A DNA stretch of 64,000 bases. Source: Petrolisthes cinctipes. Taxonomy: Eukaryota > Arthropoda > Malacostraca > Decapoda > Porcellanidae. A program made the position numbers and the translations under genes. The notes below the pieces were generated by a model that saw nothing but the letters and a program-made list of their open reading frames with translations, was not told the origin of the DNA and ran no database searches. Below, piece after piece: positions 1-13,800 of this stretch. The DNA lies in NCBI GenBank assembly GCA_033782935.1, contig JAWQEG010001541.1, positions 124,001 through 188,000 of the forward strand, read 5' to 3'. Each line of letters starts with the position of its first letter. Within the stretch, counting starts at the first letter, position 1.

Positions 1-707
1 ACCCAAAAATATCGAATTTTCGGGTGTTATGAGTCTGAATTTGAGATATAAACATGTACTGAAGATGCATGCACATATCGACTTTTGGGCACCTAAAATA
101 TCGATTTTGAGCATGTTTTGGGCCTGTATCTGAGTAGGCATGTACAGATCGCTTCTTGGACTCCAAAATATCGAATTTTCGGGTGTTTTGCGCCTGAATT
201 TGAGATATCGACTTTGGGCACCTAAAATATCGATTTTTAGCATGTTTTCGGTCTGTATTTTGAAAATACTCTAACACGGAGTAGGCATGTACAGATCGCT
301 TCTGGGACCACAAAATATCGAATTTTCGGGTGTTCTGGGCCTGAATTTGAGATATCGACTTTGGGCACCTAAAATATCGATTTTTAGCATGTTTTGAGCC
401 TATTTTTTAAAAACATACTAGCACTGAGTAGGCATGTACAGATCGCTTCTGGGACCCAAAAATATCGAATTTTCGGGTGTTTTGAGGTTGAACTTGAGAT
501 ATAAACGAGTGCAGAAGATGCATACACATATTACCTTTGGGCACCTAAAATATCGATTTTCAGCATGTTTTGGGCCTATATCTGAGTAGGCATGTACAGA
601 TAGCTTCTGGGACTCCAAAATATCGAATTTTCGGGTGTTTGGAGCCTGAATTTGAGATATAAACGGGTACAGAAGATGCATGCACATATCGACTTTTGGG
701 CACTTAA
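1..707 (+). repeat. 177-bp dimeric satellite array, segment 1
   Basis: This is the start of a satellite array that continues on both sides of a 700-bp inserted element. Each unit carries, in order, a GCATG-start, a GATCGCTTCTGGGACC block, AAAATATCGAATTTTCGGG, GTTTTGGGCCTGAATTTGAG, then a second half with GCATGCACATATCGAC, GGGCACCTAAAATATCGA and TTTTGGGCCTGTATTTTG. All units run in the same direction. The window opens inside the array, so its left edge is not seen. Bases 1-703 match 4911-5613 closely (offset 4910). Confidence 0.95.
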
Positions 708-1407
708 GGGGACACCACACTACTTAACGTCATAAAAAACGAGAAGCAGAAGCTAAAAAAATTTTCGCATTAAAATAATCACCAAAAATCAATAGTTACC
801 CCTATATACAGCCACTTCTTCATGCTCTATAGTCTAGCCCAAGCCGAAAAGAATGAAAGTATAGAGCACCAACTGAAGCATTTCCTAGTGATTTTAGTTT
901 CAAAGTGATTTTTTTGTATTTTTTTTCAAATTTCTCCACTAAAAAAGCAAACAACACGAAAGGTATTGACGTTTTGTCAATGAATATGATTCACACGTGA
1001 TATACGTATATATGAGCACAGTTTGTCGTTTGGATTTCGATCTAAAAGGATTATTTTTGTTTTAGCGAATTTTTTCCCAAACATTTCTGGCGAAAATTTT
1101 TTTCAACAATTTCAGGCGAGGAATTTTCCCATTTATAGCAGTGATAATGGACTCTTTCGCCATCAGCAGTGTTGCTATATATCAGAGGATAGTCCACATA
1201 AATCTTATGCAATTCTGAAACATAGTTTTTTGTTTGTTAATTTTTTACAAAATAATTTTAAAAGTGTTAGGAAAAATATTATTTGTTGCTCGATTGTAAT
1301 GAAAATTTGTCAATATATGTAAAACCAAACGAGAATTACGATGGCAAAAAGCTTTTGCTTCTAAAATTAACAGGAGCGCAGATAAGGTGTTGGAGTGTGG
1401 TGTCCCC
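708..1407. mobile_element. 700-bp TIR element (MITE) in satellite, copy 1
   Basis: The ends are inverted repeats: GGGGACACCACACT at the left and AGTGTGGTGTCCCC at the right. The interior has no satellite motifs and no recognisable transposase; the 99-codon open frame inside (1023-1322) resembles nothing I know. The left flank is TTAA and the right flank ATAA, both embedded in what is normally the continuous satellite text CACTTAAAATATCG. The simplest reading is a TTAA target duplication with one later T-to-A change, or a TAA duplication. A non-autonomous piggyBac-like or PIF/Harbinger-like element are the two candidates. Confidence 0.85.
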
Positions 1408-4400
1408 ATAAAATATCGATTTTGAGCATGTTTCGGGTCTGTATCTTGAAAACATTCTAGCACTGAGTAGGCATGTACATATCGCTTCTGGGACTCAAAA
1501 ATATCGAATTTTCGGGTGTTTTGAGGTTGAATTTGAGATATAAACGAGTGCAGAAGATGCATGCACATATCGACTTTGAACACTTAAAATATCTATTTTT
1601 AGCATGTTTTGGGCCTCTATTTTGAAAACATTTTAGCACTGAGTAGGCATGTACAGATCACTTCTGGGACCCCAAAATATCGAATTTTCGTGTGTTTTGA
1701 GGTTGAATTTGAGATATAAACGAGTGCAGAAGATGCATACACATATTAACTTTGGGTACCTAAAATATCGATTTTCAGCATGTTTTGGGCCTGTATCTGA
1801 GTAGGCATGTACAGATCGCTTCTGGGACCCTAAAATATCGAATTTTCGGGTGTTTGGATCTTTAATTTGAGATATAAACGGGTACAGAAGATGCATGCAC
1901 ATATCGACTTTTGGACACCTAAAATATCGATATTCCGTATGTTTTGGGCCTGTATTTTGAAAATACTCTAACACGGAGTAGGCATGTACAGATCGCTTCT
2001 GGGATTACAAAATATCGAATTTTCGGGTGTTTTGGGCCTCAATTTGAGATATCGACTTTGGGCACCTAAAATATCGATTTTTAGCATGTTTTGGGCCTAT
2101 ATAATGAAAATATTCTAGCACTGATTAGTCATGTACAGATCGCTTCTGGGACCCCAAAATATCGAATTTTCGGGTGTTTTGATGCCTGAATTTGAGATAT
2201 AAACGGGTACAGAAGATGCATACACATATTGACTTTGGTCACTTAAAATATCGATTTTCAGCAAGTTTTGGGCCTGCATTTTGAAAATACTCTAACCCGG
2301 AGTAGGCATGTACAGATCGCTTCTGGGACACCAAAATATCGAATTTTCGGGTGTTTTGGGCCAGAATTTGAGATATCGATTTTGGGCACCTAAAATATCG
2401 ATTTCAGCATGTTTTGGGCCTATATTTTGAAAATATTCTAGCACTGAGTAGGCATGTACAGATCGCTTCTGGGTCCCCAAAATCTCGAATTTTCGGGTGT
2501 TTTGAGCCTGAATTTGAGATATAAACGGGTACAGAAGATGCATGCACATATCGACTTTTGGGCACCTAAAATATCGATTTTGAGCATGTTTCGGGTCTGT
2601 ATCTTGAAAATATTCTATCACGGAGGAGGCAAGTACAGATCGCTTCTGAGACCCCAAAATATCGAATTTTCGGGTGTTTGGAGCCTGAATTTGAGATATA
2701 AACGGGTACAGAAGCATCCACATATCGACTTTTGGGCACCTAAAAGATAGATTTTCAGTATGTTTTGGGCCTGTATATTGAAAATACTCTGACAGATCGC
2801 TTCTGGGACCCCAAAATATCGATTTTTCGGGTGTTTTGGGCCTGAATTTAAGATATCGACTTTGGGCACCTAAAATATCGATTTTTAGCATGTTTTGGGC
2901 CTATATTTTAAAAATATTCTAGAACTGAGTAGGCATGTACAGATCGCTTTTGAGACCCCAAAATATCGAATTTTCGGGTGTTTTGAGCCTGAATTTGAGA
3001 TATAAACGGGTACAGAAGATGCATGCACATATCGACTTTTGGGCACCTAAAATATCGATTTTGAGCATGTTTTGGGTCTGTATCTTGAAAACATTCTAGC
3101 ACTGAGTAGGCATGTACAGATCGCTTCTGGGACTCAAAAATATGGAATTTTCGGGTGTTTTGAGGTTGAATTTGAGATATAAACGAGTGCAGAAGATGCA
3201 TGGACATATCGACTTTGAACACTTAAAATATCGATTTTTAGCATGTTTTGGGCCTATATTTTGAAAACATTCTAGCACTGAGTAGGCATGTACAGATCAC
3301 TTCTGGGACCCCAAAATTTCGAATTTTCGTGTGTTTTGAGGTTGAATTTGAGATATAAACGAGTGCAGAAGATGCATACACATATTGACTTTGGGCACCA
3401 AAAATATCGATTTTCAGCATGTTTTGGGCCTGTATCTGAGTAGGCATGTACAGATCGCTTCTGGGACCCCAAAATATCGAATTTTCGGGTGTTTGGATCT
3501 TTAATTTGAGATATAAACGGGTACAGAAGATGCATGCACATATCGACTTTTGGACACCTAAAATATCGATATTCTGTATGTTTTGGGCCTGTATTTTGAA
3601 AATACTCTAACACGGAGTAGGCATGTACAGATCGCTTCTGGGATTACAAAATATCGAATTTTCGGGTGTTTTGGGCCTGAATTTGAGATATCGACTTTGG
3701 GCACCTAAAATATCGATTTTTAGCATGTTTTGGGCCTATATATTGAAAATATTCTAGCACTGATTAGTCATGTACAGATCGCTTCTGGGACCCCAAAATA
3801 TCGAATTTTCGGGTGTTTTGATGCCTGAATTTGAGATATAAACGGGTACAGAAGATGCATACACATATTGACTTTGGTCACTTGAAATATCGATTTTCAG
3901 CATGTTTTGGGCCTGGATATTGAAAATATTCTATCACGGAGTAGGCAAGTACAGATCGCTTCTGGGACCCCAAAATATCGAATTTTCGGGTGTTTGGAGC
4001 CTGAATTTGAGATATAAACGGGTACAGAAGCATCCACATATCGACTTTTGGGCACCTAAAAGAACGATTTTCAGTATGTTTTGGGCCTGTATATTGAAAA
4101 TACTCTGACAGATCGCTTCTGGGACCCCAAAATATCAAATTTTCGGGTGTTTTGAGCCTGAATTTAAGATATCGACTTTGGGCACCTAAAATATCGATTT
4201 TTAGCATGTTTTGGGCCTATATTTAAAAAATATTCTAGCACTGAGTAGGCATGTACAGATCGCTTTTGAGACCCCAAAATATCGAATTTTCGGGTGTTTT
4301 GAGCCTGAATTTGAGATATAAACGGGTACAGATGATGCATGCACATATCGACTTTTGGGCACCTAAAATATCGATTTTGAGCATGTTTTGGGTCTGTATT

Positions 4401-6295
4401 TTAGTATGCATGTACAGATCACTTCTGGGACCTAAAAATATAGAATTTTCGGGTGTTTGGAGCCTGAATTTGAGATATAAACGGGTACAGAAGCATCCAC
4501 ATATCGACTTTTGGGCACCTAAAAGATCGATTTTCAGTATGTTTTGGGCCTGTATATTGAAAATACTCTAACAGATCGCTTCTGGGAGCCCAAAATATCG
4601 AATTTTCGGGTGTTTTGGTCCTGAATTTCAGATATCGACTTTAGGCACCAAAAATATCGATTTTTTAGCATGCTTTGGGCCTATATTTTGAAAATATTCT
4701 AGCAATGAGTAGGCATGTACAGATCGCTTTTGGGACCCCAAAACATCGAATTTTTGGGTGTTTTGAGCCTGAATTTAAGATATAAACGGGTACAGAAAAT
4801 GCATGCACATATTGACTTTGGGCACCTAAAATATCGATTTTCAGCATGTTTTGGGCTTGTATTTTGAAAATACTCTAACACGGAGTAGGCATGTACAGAT
4901 CGCTTCTGGGACCCAAAAATATCGAATTTTCGGGTGTTATGAGTCTGAATTTGAGATATAAACATGTACTGAAGATGCATGCACATATCGACTTTTGGGC
5001 ACCTAAAATATCGATTTTGAGCATGTTTTGGGCCTGTATCTGAGTAGGCATGTACAGATCGCTTCTTGGACTCCAAAATATCGAATTTTCGAGTGTTTTA
5101 CGCCTGAATTTGAGATATCGACTTTGGGCACCTAAAATATCGATTTTTAGCATGTTTTGGGTCAGTATTTTGAAAATACTCTAACACGGAGTAGGCATGT
5201 ACAGATCGCTTCTGGGACCACAAAATATTGAATTTTCGGGTGTTTTGGGCCTGAATTTCAGATATCGACTTTGGGCACCTAAAATATCGATTTTTAGCAT
5301 GTTTTGAGCCTATATTTTAAAAACATACTAGCACTGAGTAGGCATGTACAGATCGCTTCTGGGACCCAAAAATATCGAATTTTCGGGTGTTTTGAGGTTG
5401 AATTTGAGATATAAACGAGTGCAGAAGATGCATACACATATTACCTATGGGCACCTAAAATATCGATTTTCAGCATGTTTTGGGCCTATATCTGAGTAGG
5501 CAGGTACAGATAGCTTCTGGGACTCCAAAATATCGAATTTTCGGGTGTTTGGAGCCTGAATTTGAGATATAAACGAGTACAGAAGATGCATGCACATATC
5601 GACTTTTGGTTACCTAAAATATCGATTTTCTGTATGTTTTGGGCCTGTATTTTGAAAATACTCTAACACGGAGTAGGTATGTACAGATCGCTTCTGGGAC
5701 CCCAAAATATCGAATTTTCGGGTGTTTGGAGCCTGAATTTGAGATATAAACGAGTACAGAAGATGCATGCACATATCGACTTTTGGTCACCTAAAATATC
5801 GATTTTCTGTATGTTTTGGGCCTGTATTTTGAAAATACTCTAACACGGAGTAGGTATGTACAGATCGCTTCTGGGACCCCAAAATATCGAATTTTCGGGT
5901 GTTTTGGGCCTGAATTTCAGATATTGACTTTGGGCACCTAAAATATCGATTTTCAGCATGTTTTGGGCCTGTATTTTGAAAATACTCTAACACGGAGTAG
6001 GCATGTACAGATCGCTTCTGGGTCCCAAAAAAATAGAATCTTCCGGTGTTTTAAGCCTGAATTTGAGATATGAACAGGTACTGAAGATGCATGCACATAT
6101 CGACTTTTGGGCACTTAAAATATCGATTTTGAGCATGTTTTGGGTGTGTATCTTGAAAACATTCTAACACGGACTAGGCATTTACAGATCGCCTCTGGGA
6201 CCCAAAAATATAGAATTTTCGGGTGTTTTAAGCCAGAATTTGAGATATAAACAGGTACTGAAGATGCATGCACATATCGACTTTTGGGCACTTAA
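1408..6295 (+). repeat. 177-bp dimeric satellite array, segment 2
   Basis: This is the same satellite as segment 1, head to tail. It mixes full units (176-177 bp), units lacking about 30 bp between GAGATAT and CGACTTTGG (about 147 bp), and units lacking 18 bp in the second half (CTGTATCTGAGTAGG). Bases 1409 to about 2270 recur at 3048 to about 3910 (offset 1639). Bases 4911-5613 repeat the window start. About 680 bp (four units) precede the second inserted element that are missing from the first copy. Confidence 0.95.
1409..3910 (+). repeat. Higher-order repeat, 1639-bp offset
   Basis: The run of unit variants from 1409 to about 2270 recurs at 3048 to about 3910 with nearly the same base changes, including the rare GAACACTTAAAATATC and GTGTGTTTTGAGGTTG variants. 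It indicates duplication of a block of about ten units rather than of single units. Confidence 0.8.
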
Positions 6296-6995
6296 GGGGA
6301 CACCACACTACTTAACGTCATAAAAAACGAGAAGCAGAAGCTAAAAAAAATTTCGCATTAAAATAATCACCAAAAATCAATAGTTACCCCTATATACAGC
6401 CACTTCTTAATGCTCTATAGTCTTGGCCAAGCCGAAGAGAATGGAAGTATAGAGCACCAACTGAAGCATTTCCTAGTGATTTTAGTTTCAAAGTGATTTT
6501 TTTGTATTTTTTTTCAAATTTCTCCACTAAAAAAGCAAACAACACGAAAGGTATTGATGTTTTGTCAATGAATATGATTCACACGTGATATACGTATATA
6601 TGAGCACAGTTTGTCGTTTGGATTTCGATCTAAAAGGATTATTTTTGTTTTGGCGAATTTTTTCCGAAACATTTCTGGCGAAAAATTTTTTCAACAATTT
6701 CAGGCGAGGAATTTTCCCATTTATAGCAGTGATAATGGACTCTTTCGTCATCAGCAGTGTTGCTATATATCAGAGGATAGTCCACATAAATCTTATGCAA
6801 TTCTGAAACATAGTTTTTTGTTTGTTAATTTTTTACAAAATAATTTTAAAAGTGTTAGGAAAAATATTATTTGTTGCTCGATTGTAATGAAAATTTGTCA
6901 ATATATGTAAAACCAAACGAGAATTACGATAGCAAAAAGCTTTTGCTTCTAAAATTAACAGGAGCGCAGATAGGGTGTTGGAGTGTGGTGTCCCC
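6296..6995. mobile_element. 700-bp TIR element (MITE) in satellite, copy 2
   Basis: This has the same length and termini as the copy at 708-1407 and lies 5588 bp downstream of it. I count about a dozen base substitutions between the two. Both copies share the unusual right flank ATAA, and the satellite variants on the right side also match, so this is a duplicate made with the array and not an independent insertion. The open frames inside (for example 6611-6910) are unrecognised. Confidence 0.85.
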
Positions 6996-9900
6996 ATAAA
7001 ATATCGATTTTGAGCATGTTTCGGGTCTGTATCTTGAAAACATTCTAGCACTGAGTAGGCATGTACATATCGCTTCTGGGACTCAAAAATATCGAATTTT
7101 CGGGTGTTTTGAGGTTGAATTTGAGATATAAACGAGTGCAGAAGATGCATGCACATATCGACTTTGAACACTTAAAATATCGATTTTTAGCATGTTTTGG
7201 GCCTCTATTTTGAAAACATTTTAGCACTGAGTAGGCATGTACAGATCACTTCTGGGACCCCAAAATATCGAATTTTCGTGTGTTTTGAGGTTGAAATTGA
7301 GATATAAACCAGTGCAGAAGATGCATACACATATTAACTTTGGGCACCTAAAATATCGATATTCTGTATGTTTTGGGCCTGTATTTTGAAAATACTCTAA
7401 CACGGAGTAGGCATGTACAGATCGCTTCTGGGATTACAAAATATCGAATTTTCGGGTGTTTTGGGCCTGAATTTGAGATATCGACTTTGGGCACCTAAAA
7501 TATCGATTTTTAGCATGTTTTGGGCCTATATATTGAAAATATTCTAGCACTGATTAGTCATGTACAGATCGCTTCTGGGACCCCAAAATATCGAATTTTC
7601 GGGTGTTTTGATGCCTGAATTTGAGATATAAACGGGTACAGAAGATGCATACACATATTGACTTTAGTCACTTAAAATATCGATTTTCAGCATGTTTTGG
7701 GCCTGTATATTGAAAATATTCTATCTCGGAGTAGGCAAGTACAGATCGCTTCTGGGACCCCAAAATATCGAATTTTCGAGTGTTTAGAGCCTGAATTTGA
7801 GATATAAACGGGTACAGAAGCATCCACATATCGTCTATTGGGCACCTAAAAGATAGATTTTCAGTATGTTTTGGGCCTGTATATTGAAAATACTCTGACA
7901 GATCGCTTCTGGGAACCCAAAATATCGAATTTTCGGGTGTTTTGGGCCTGAATTTAAGATATCGACTTTGAGCACCTAAAATATCGATTTTTAGCATGTT
8001 TTGGGCCTATATTTTAAAAATATTCTAGAACTGAGTAGGCATGTACAGATCGCTTTTGAGACCCCAAAATATCGAATTTTCGGGTGTTTTGAGCCTGAAA
8101 TTGAGATATAAACGGGTACAGAAGATGCATGCACATATCGACATTTGGGCACCTAAAATATCGATTTTGAGCATGTTTTGGGTCTGTATCTGAGTAGGCA
8201 TGTACAGATCACTTCTGGGACCCCAAAATATAGAATTTTCGGGTGTTTGGAGCCTGAATTTGAGATATAAACGGGTACAGAAGCATCCACATATCGACTT
8301 TTGGGCACCTAAAAGATCGATTTTCAGTATGTTTTGGGCCTGTATATTGAAAATACTCTAACAGATCGCTTCTGGGACCCCAAAATATCGAATTTTCGGG
8401 TGTTTTGGGCCTGAATTTCAGATATCGACTTTAGGCACCTAAAATATCGATTTTTAGCATGTTTTGGGCCTATATTTCGAAAATATTCTAGCACTGAGTA
8501 GGCATGTACAGATCGCTTCTGGGACCCCAAAATATCGAATTTTCGGGTGTTTTGGGCCTGAATTTCAGATATCGACTTTAGGCACCTAAAATATCGATTT
8601 TTAGCATGTTTTGGGCCTATATTTTGAAAATATTCTAGCAACGAGTAGGCATGTACAGATTGCTTCTGGGACCCCAAAATATCGAATTTTGGGGAGTTTT
8701 GAGCCTGAATTTAAGATATAAACAGGTACAGAAGATGCATGCACTTATCGACTTTTTGGGCACTTAAAATATCGATTTTGAGCATGTTTTGGGTCTGTAT
8801 CTTGAAAACATTCTAACTAGGAGTAGGAATGTAGAGATCGCTTCTAAGACCCAAAAATACCGAATTTTCGGGTGTTTTGAGCCTGAATTTGAGAGATAAA
8901 CGGGTACAGAAGTTGCATGCACACATCGACTTTGGACACTTATAATATCGATTTTTAGCATGTTTTGAGCCTATATTTTGAAAACATTCTAGCACTGACT
9001 AGGCATGTGCAGATCGCTTCTGGGACCCAAAAATATCGAATTTTCGGGTGTTTTGAGGTTGAATTTGAGATATAAACGAGTGCAGCAGATGCATACACAT
9101 ATTAACTTTGGGCACCTAAAATATCGATTTTCAGCATGATTTTGGCCTGTATCTGAGTAGGCATGTACAGTTCGCTTCAGGGACCCCAAAATATCGAATT
9201 TTCGAGTGTTTCGGGCCTGAATTTGATATATCGACTTTGGGCACCTAAAATATCGATTTTCAGAATGTTTTGGGCCTGTATTTTGAAAATACTCTAACAC
9301 GGAGTATGCAAGTACAGATCGCTTCTGGGACCCCAAAATATCGAATTTTTGGGTGTTTGGAGCCTGAATTTGAGATATAAACGGGTACAGAAGATGCATC
9401 CACATATCGACTTTTGGGCACCTAAAAGATCGATTTTCAGTATGTTTTGGGCCTGTATATTGAAAATACTCTAACACGGAGTAAGTATGTACAGATCGCT
9501 TCTGGGACCCAAAAATACCGTATTTTCGGGTGTTTTGAGCCTGAATTTGAGATATCAACGGGTACAGAAGATGCATGCACATATCGACTTTTGGGCTCCT
9601 AAGATATCGATTTTCAGTATGTTTTGGGCCTTTAATTTGAAAATACTCTAACACGGAGTAGGCATGTACAGTTCGCTTCTGGGACCCCAAAATATCGAAT
9701 TTTCGGGTGTTTTGGGCCTGAATTTGAGATATCGACTTTGGGCACCTAAAATATCGATTTTTCGCATGTTTTGGGCCTATATTTTAAAAACAATCTAGCA
9801 CTGAGTAGGCATGTACAGATCGCTTCTGGGACCCTAAAATACCGAATTTTCGGGTGTTTTGAGCCTGAATTTGAGATATAAACGGGTACAGAAGATTCAT

Positions 9901-10889
9901 GCACATATCGACTTTTGGGCACCTAAAAGATCGTTTTTTAGTATGTTTTGGGCCTGTATTTTGAAAATACTCTAACACGGAGTAGTCAAGTACAGATCGC
10001 TTCTGGGACCCCAAAATATCGAATTTTCAGGTGTTTGGAGCCTAAATTTGAGATATAAACGGGTACAGAAGATGCATCCACATATCGACTTTTGGGCTCC
10101 TAAAAGATCTATTTTCAGTATGTTTTGGGCCTATATATTGAAAAAACTCTAATACGGAGTAGGCATGTACAGATCGCTTCTGGGACCCAAAAATATCGGG
10201 TTTTCGTGCGTTTTGGGCCTGAATTTGATATATCGACTTTGGGCACCTAAATTATCGATTTTTAGCATGTTTTGAGCCTATATTTTGAAAATATTCTAGA
10301 ACTAAGTAGGCATGTACAGATCACTTCTTAGACCCCAAAATATCGAATTTTCGGGTGTTTTGAACCTGAATTTGAGATATAAACGGGTCCAGAAGATGCA
10401 TGCACATATCGACTTTGGACACTTAAAATATCGATTTTTAGCATGTTTTGAGCCTATATTTTGAAAACATTCTAACACTGAGTAGGCATGTACAGATCGC
10501 TTCTGAGACCAAAAAATATCGAATTTTCGGGTGTTTTGAGGTTGAATTTGGGATATAAACGGGTGCATAAGATGCATACACATATTGACTTTGGTCACCT
10601 AAAATATCGATTTTCAGCATGTTTTGGGCCTGTATTTTGAAAATGCTCAAACACGCAGTAGGCAAGTACAGATCACTTCTGGGACCCCAAAATATCGAAT
10701 TTTCGGGTGTTTGGAGCCTGAATTTGAGATATAAACGGGTACAGAAGATGCAGGCACATATCGACTTTTGCGCACCTAAAATATCGATTATATGTATGTT
10801 TTGGGCCTGTATTTTATAAATACTCTAACACGGAGTAGGTATGTACAGATCGCTTCTAGGACCCCAAAATATCGAATTTTCGGGTGTTT

Positions 10890-13800
10890 AAGGACTGAAT
10901 TTGAGATATCGACTTTGGGCACCTAAAATATCGATTTTTAGCATGTTTTGGGCCTATATTTTGAAAACATTCTAGCACTGAGTAGGCATGTACAGATCGC
11001 TTCTGGGACCCCGAAATATCGAATTTTCGGGTGTTTTGAGCCTGAATTTGAGATATAAACGGGTACAGAAAATGCATGCACATATTGACTTTGGGCACCT
11101 AAAATATCAATTTTCAGCATGTTTTGGGCCTGTATTTTGAAAATACTTTAACACGGAGTAAGCATGTACAGATCGCTTCTGGGACCCAAAAATATAGAAT
11201 TTTCGGGTGTTTTGAGCCTGAATTTGAGATATAAACACGTACTGAAGATGCATGCACATATCGACTTTTGGGCACTTAAAATATCGATTTTGTGCATGTT
11301 TTGGGTCTGTATCTTGAAAACATTCTAACAAGGAGTAGGAATGTACTGATCGCTTCTAAGACCCGAAAATACCGAATTTTCGGGTATTTCGGGCCTGAAT
11401 TTGATATATCGACTTTGGGCACCTAAGATATCGATTTTTAGCATGTTTTGGGCCTATATTTTGAAAATATTCAAGAACTAAGTAGGCATGTACATATCAC
11501 TTCTAGGACCCCGAAATATCGAATTTTCGGGTGTTTTGAGCCTGAATTTGAGATATAATCGGGTCCAGAAGATGCATGCACATATCGACTTTGGATACTT
11601 AAAATATCGATTTTTAGCATGTTTTGAGCCTATATTTTGAAAACATTCTAGCGCTGAGTAGGCATGTACAGATCGCTTCTGGGACCAAAAAATATCGAAT
11701 TTTCGGGTGTTTTGAGGTTGAATTTGGGATATAAACGGGTGCAGAAGATGCATACACATATTGACTTTGGTCACCTAAAATATCGATTTTCAGCATGTTT
11801 TAGGCCTGTATTTTGAAAATACTCAAACACGGAGTAGGCAAGTACAGATCACTTCTGGGACCCCAAAATATCGAATTTTCGGGTGTTTGGAGCCTGAATT
11901 TGAGATATAAACGGGTACAGAAAATACATGCACATATCGACTTTTGGGCACCTAAAATATCGATTTTCAGCATGTTTTGGGCCTGTATTTTGAAAATACT
12001 CTAACACGGAGTAGGCATGTACAGATCACTTCTGGGACCAAAAAATATCGAATTTTCGGGTGTTTTGAGGTTGAATTTGAGATATAAACGAGTGGAGAAG
12101 ATGCATACACATATTAACTTTGGGCACCTAAAATACCGATTTTCAGCATGTTTTGGGCCTGTATCTGAGTAGGCATGTACAGATCGCTTCTGGGACCCCA
12201 AAATATCGAAATTTCGGGTGTTTGGAGCCTGAATTTGAGATATCGACTTTAGGCACCTAAAATATCAATTTTTAGCATGTTTTGAGCCTATATTTTGAAA
12301 ACATTCTAGCACTGAGAAGGCATGTACAGTTCGCCTCTGGGACGAAAAAAATATCGAATTTTCGGGTGTTTTGAGGTTGAATTTGGGATATAAACGGGTA
12401 CAGAAAATGCATACACATATTGACTTTGGTCACCTAAAATATCGATTTTCAGCATGTTTTGGGCCTGTATTTTGAAAATACTCTAACATGGAGTAGGCAA
12501 GTACAGATCGCTTCTGGGACCCCAAAATATCGAATGTTTGGGTGTTAGGAGCCTGAATTTGAGATATAAACGGGTACAGAAGATGCATGCACATATCGAC
12601 TTTTGGGCACCTAAAAGATCGATTTTCAGTATGTTTTGGGCCTCTATTTTGAAAATACTCTAACACAGAGTTGGCATGTACAGATCGCTTCTGGGACCCA
12701 AAAATATCGAATTTTCGGGTGTTTTTAGGTTGAATTTGGGATATAAACGGGTGCAGAAGATGCATACGTATTTTGAATTTGTGCACCTAAAATATCGATT
12801 TTCAGCATGTTTTGGGCTTGTATCTGAGTAGGCATTTACAGATCGCTTATGGGACCCCAAAATATCGAATTTTCGGGTGTTTGGAGCCTGAATTTGAGAT
12901 ATAAACTTGTACAGAAGATGCATGCACATATCGACTTTTGGGCACCTAAAAGATCGATTTTCAGTATGTTACGGGCCTGTATTTTGAAAATACTCTAACA
13001 CAGAGTTGGCATGTACAGATCGTTTCTGGGACCCCAAAATATCGAATTTTCAAGTGTTTTTGGCCTGAATTTGAGATATCGACTTTGGGCACCTAAAATA
13101 TCGATTTTTAGCATGTTTTGAGCCTATATTTTGAAAACCTTCTAGCACTGAGTAGGCATGTACAGATCGCTTCTAAAAACCCAAAATATCGAATTTTTGG
13201 GTGTTTTGGGCCTGAATTTGAGATATCGACTTTGGGCTCCTAAAATATCGATTTTTAGCATGTTTTCGGCCAATATTTTGAAAATATTCTAGCAATGAGA
13301 AGGCATGTACAGATTGCTTCAGGGACCACAAAATATCAAATTTTCGAGTGTTTTGATCCTGAATTTGAGATATAAACGGGTACAGAAGATACATGCACAT
13401 ATCGACTTTTGGGCACATAAAATATCGATTTTGAGCATGTTTTGGGTCTGTATCTTGAAAACATTATAAATAAGAGTAGGCATGTACAGGTCGCTTCTAG
13501 GACCCAAAAATACCGAATGTTCGGGTTTTTTGAGGTTGAATTTGGGATATAAACGGGTGCAGAAGATGCATACACATATTAACTTTGGGCACCTAAAATA
13601 TCGATTTTCAGCATGTTTTGGGCCCGTATTTTGAAAATACTCTAACATGGAGTAGGCAAGTACAGATCGCTTCTGGGACCCCAAAATATCGAATGTTCGG
13701 GTGTTAGGAGCCTGAATTTGAGATATAAACGGGTACAGAAGATACATCCACATATCGACTTTTGGGCACCTAAAAGATCGATTTTCAGTATGTTTTGGGC

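Noticed and set aside
1023..1322. Open frame in the 700-bp inserted element as a transposase
   Set aside because: It is 99 codons, low-complexity, has no catalytic motif, and the copy at 6611-6910 shows no sign of selection that I can judge.
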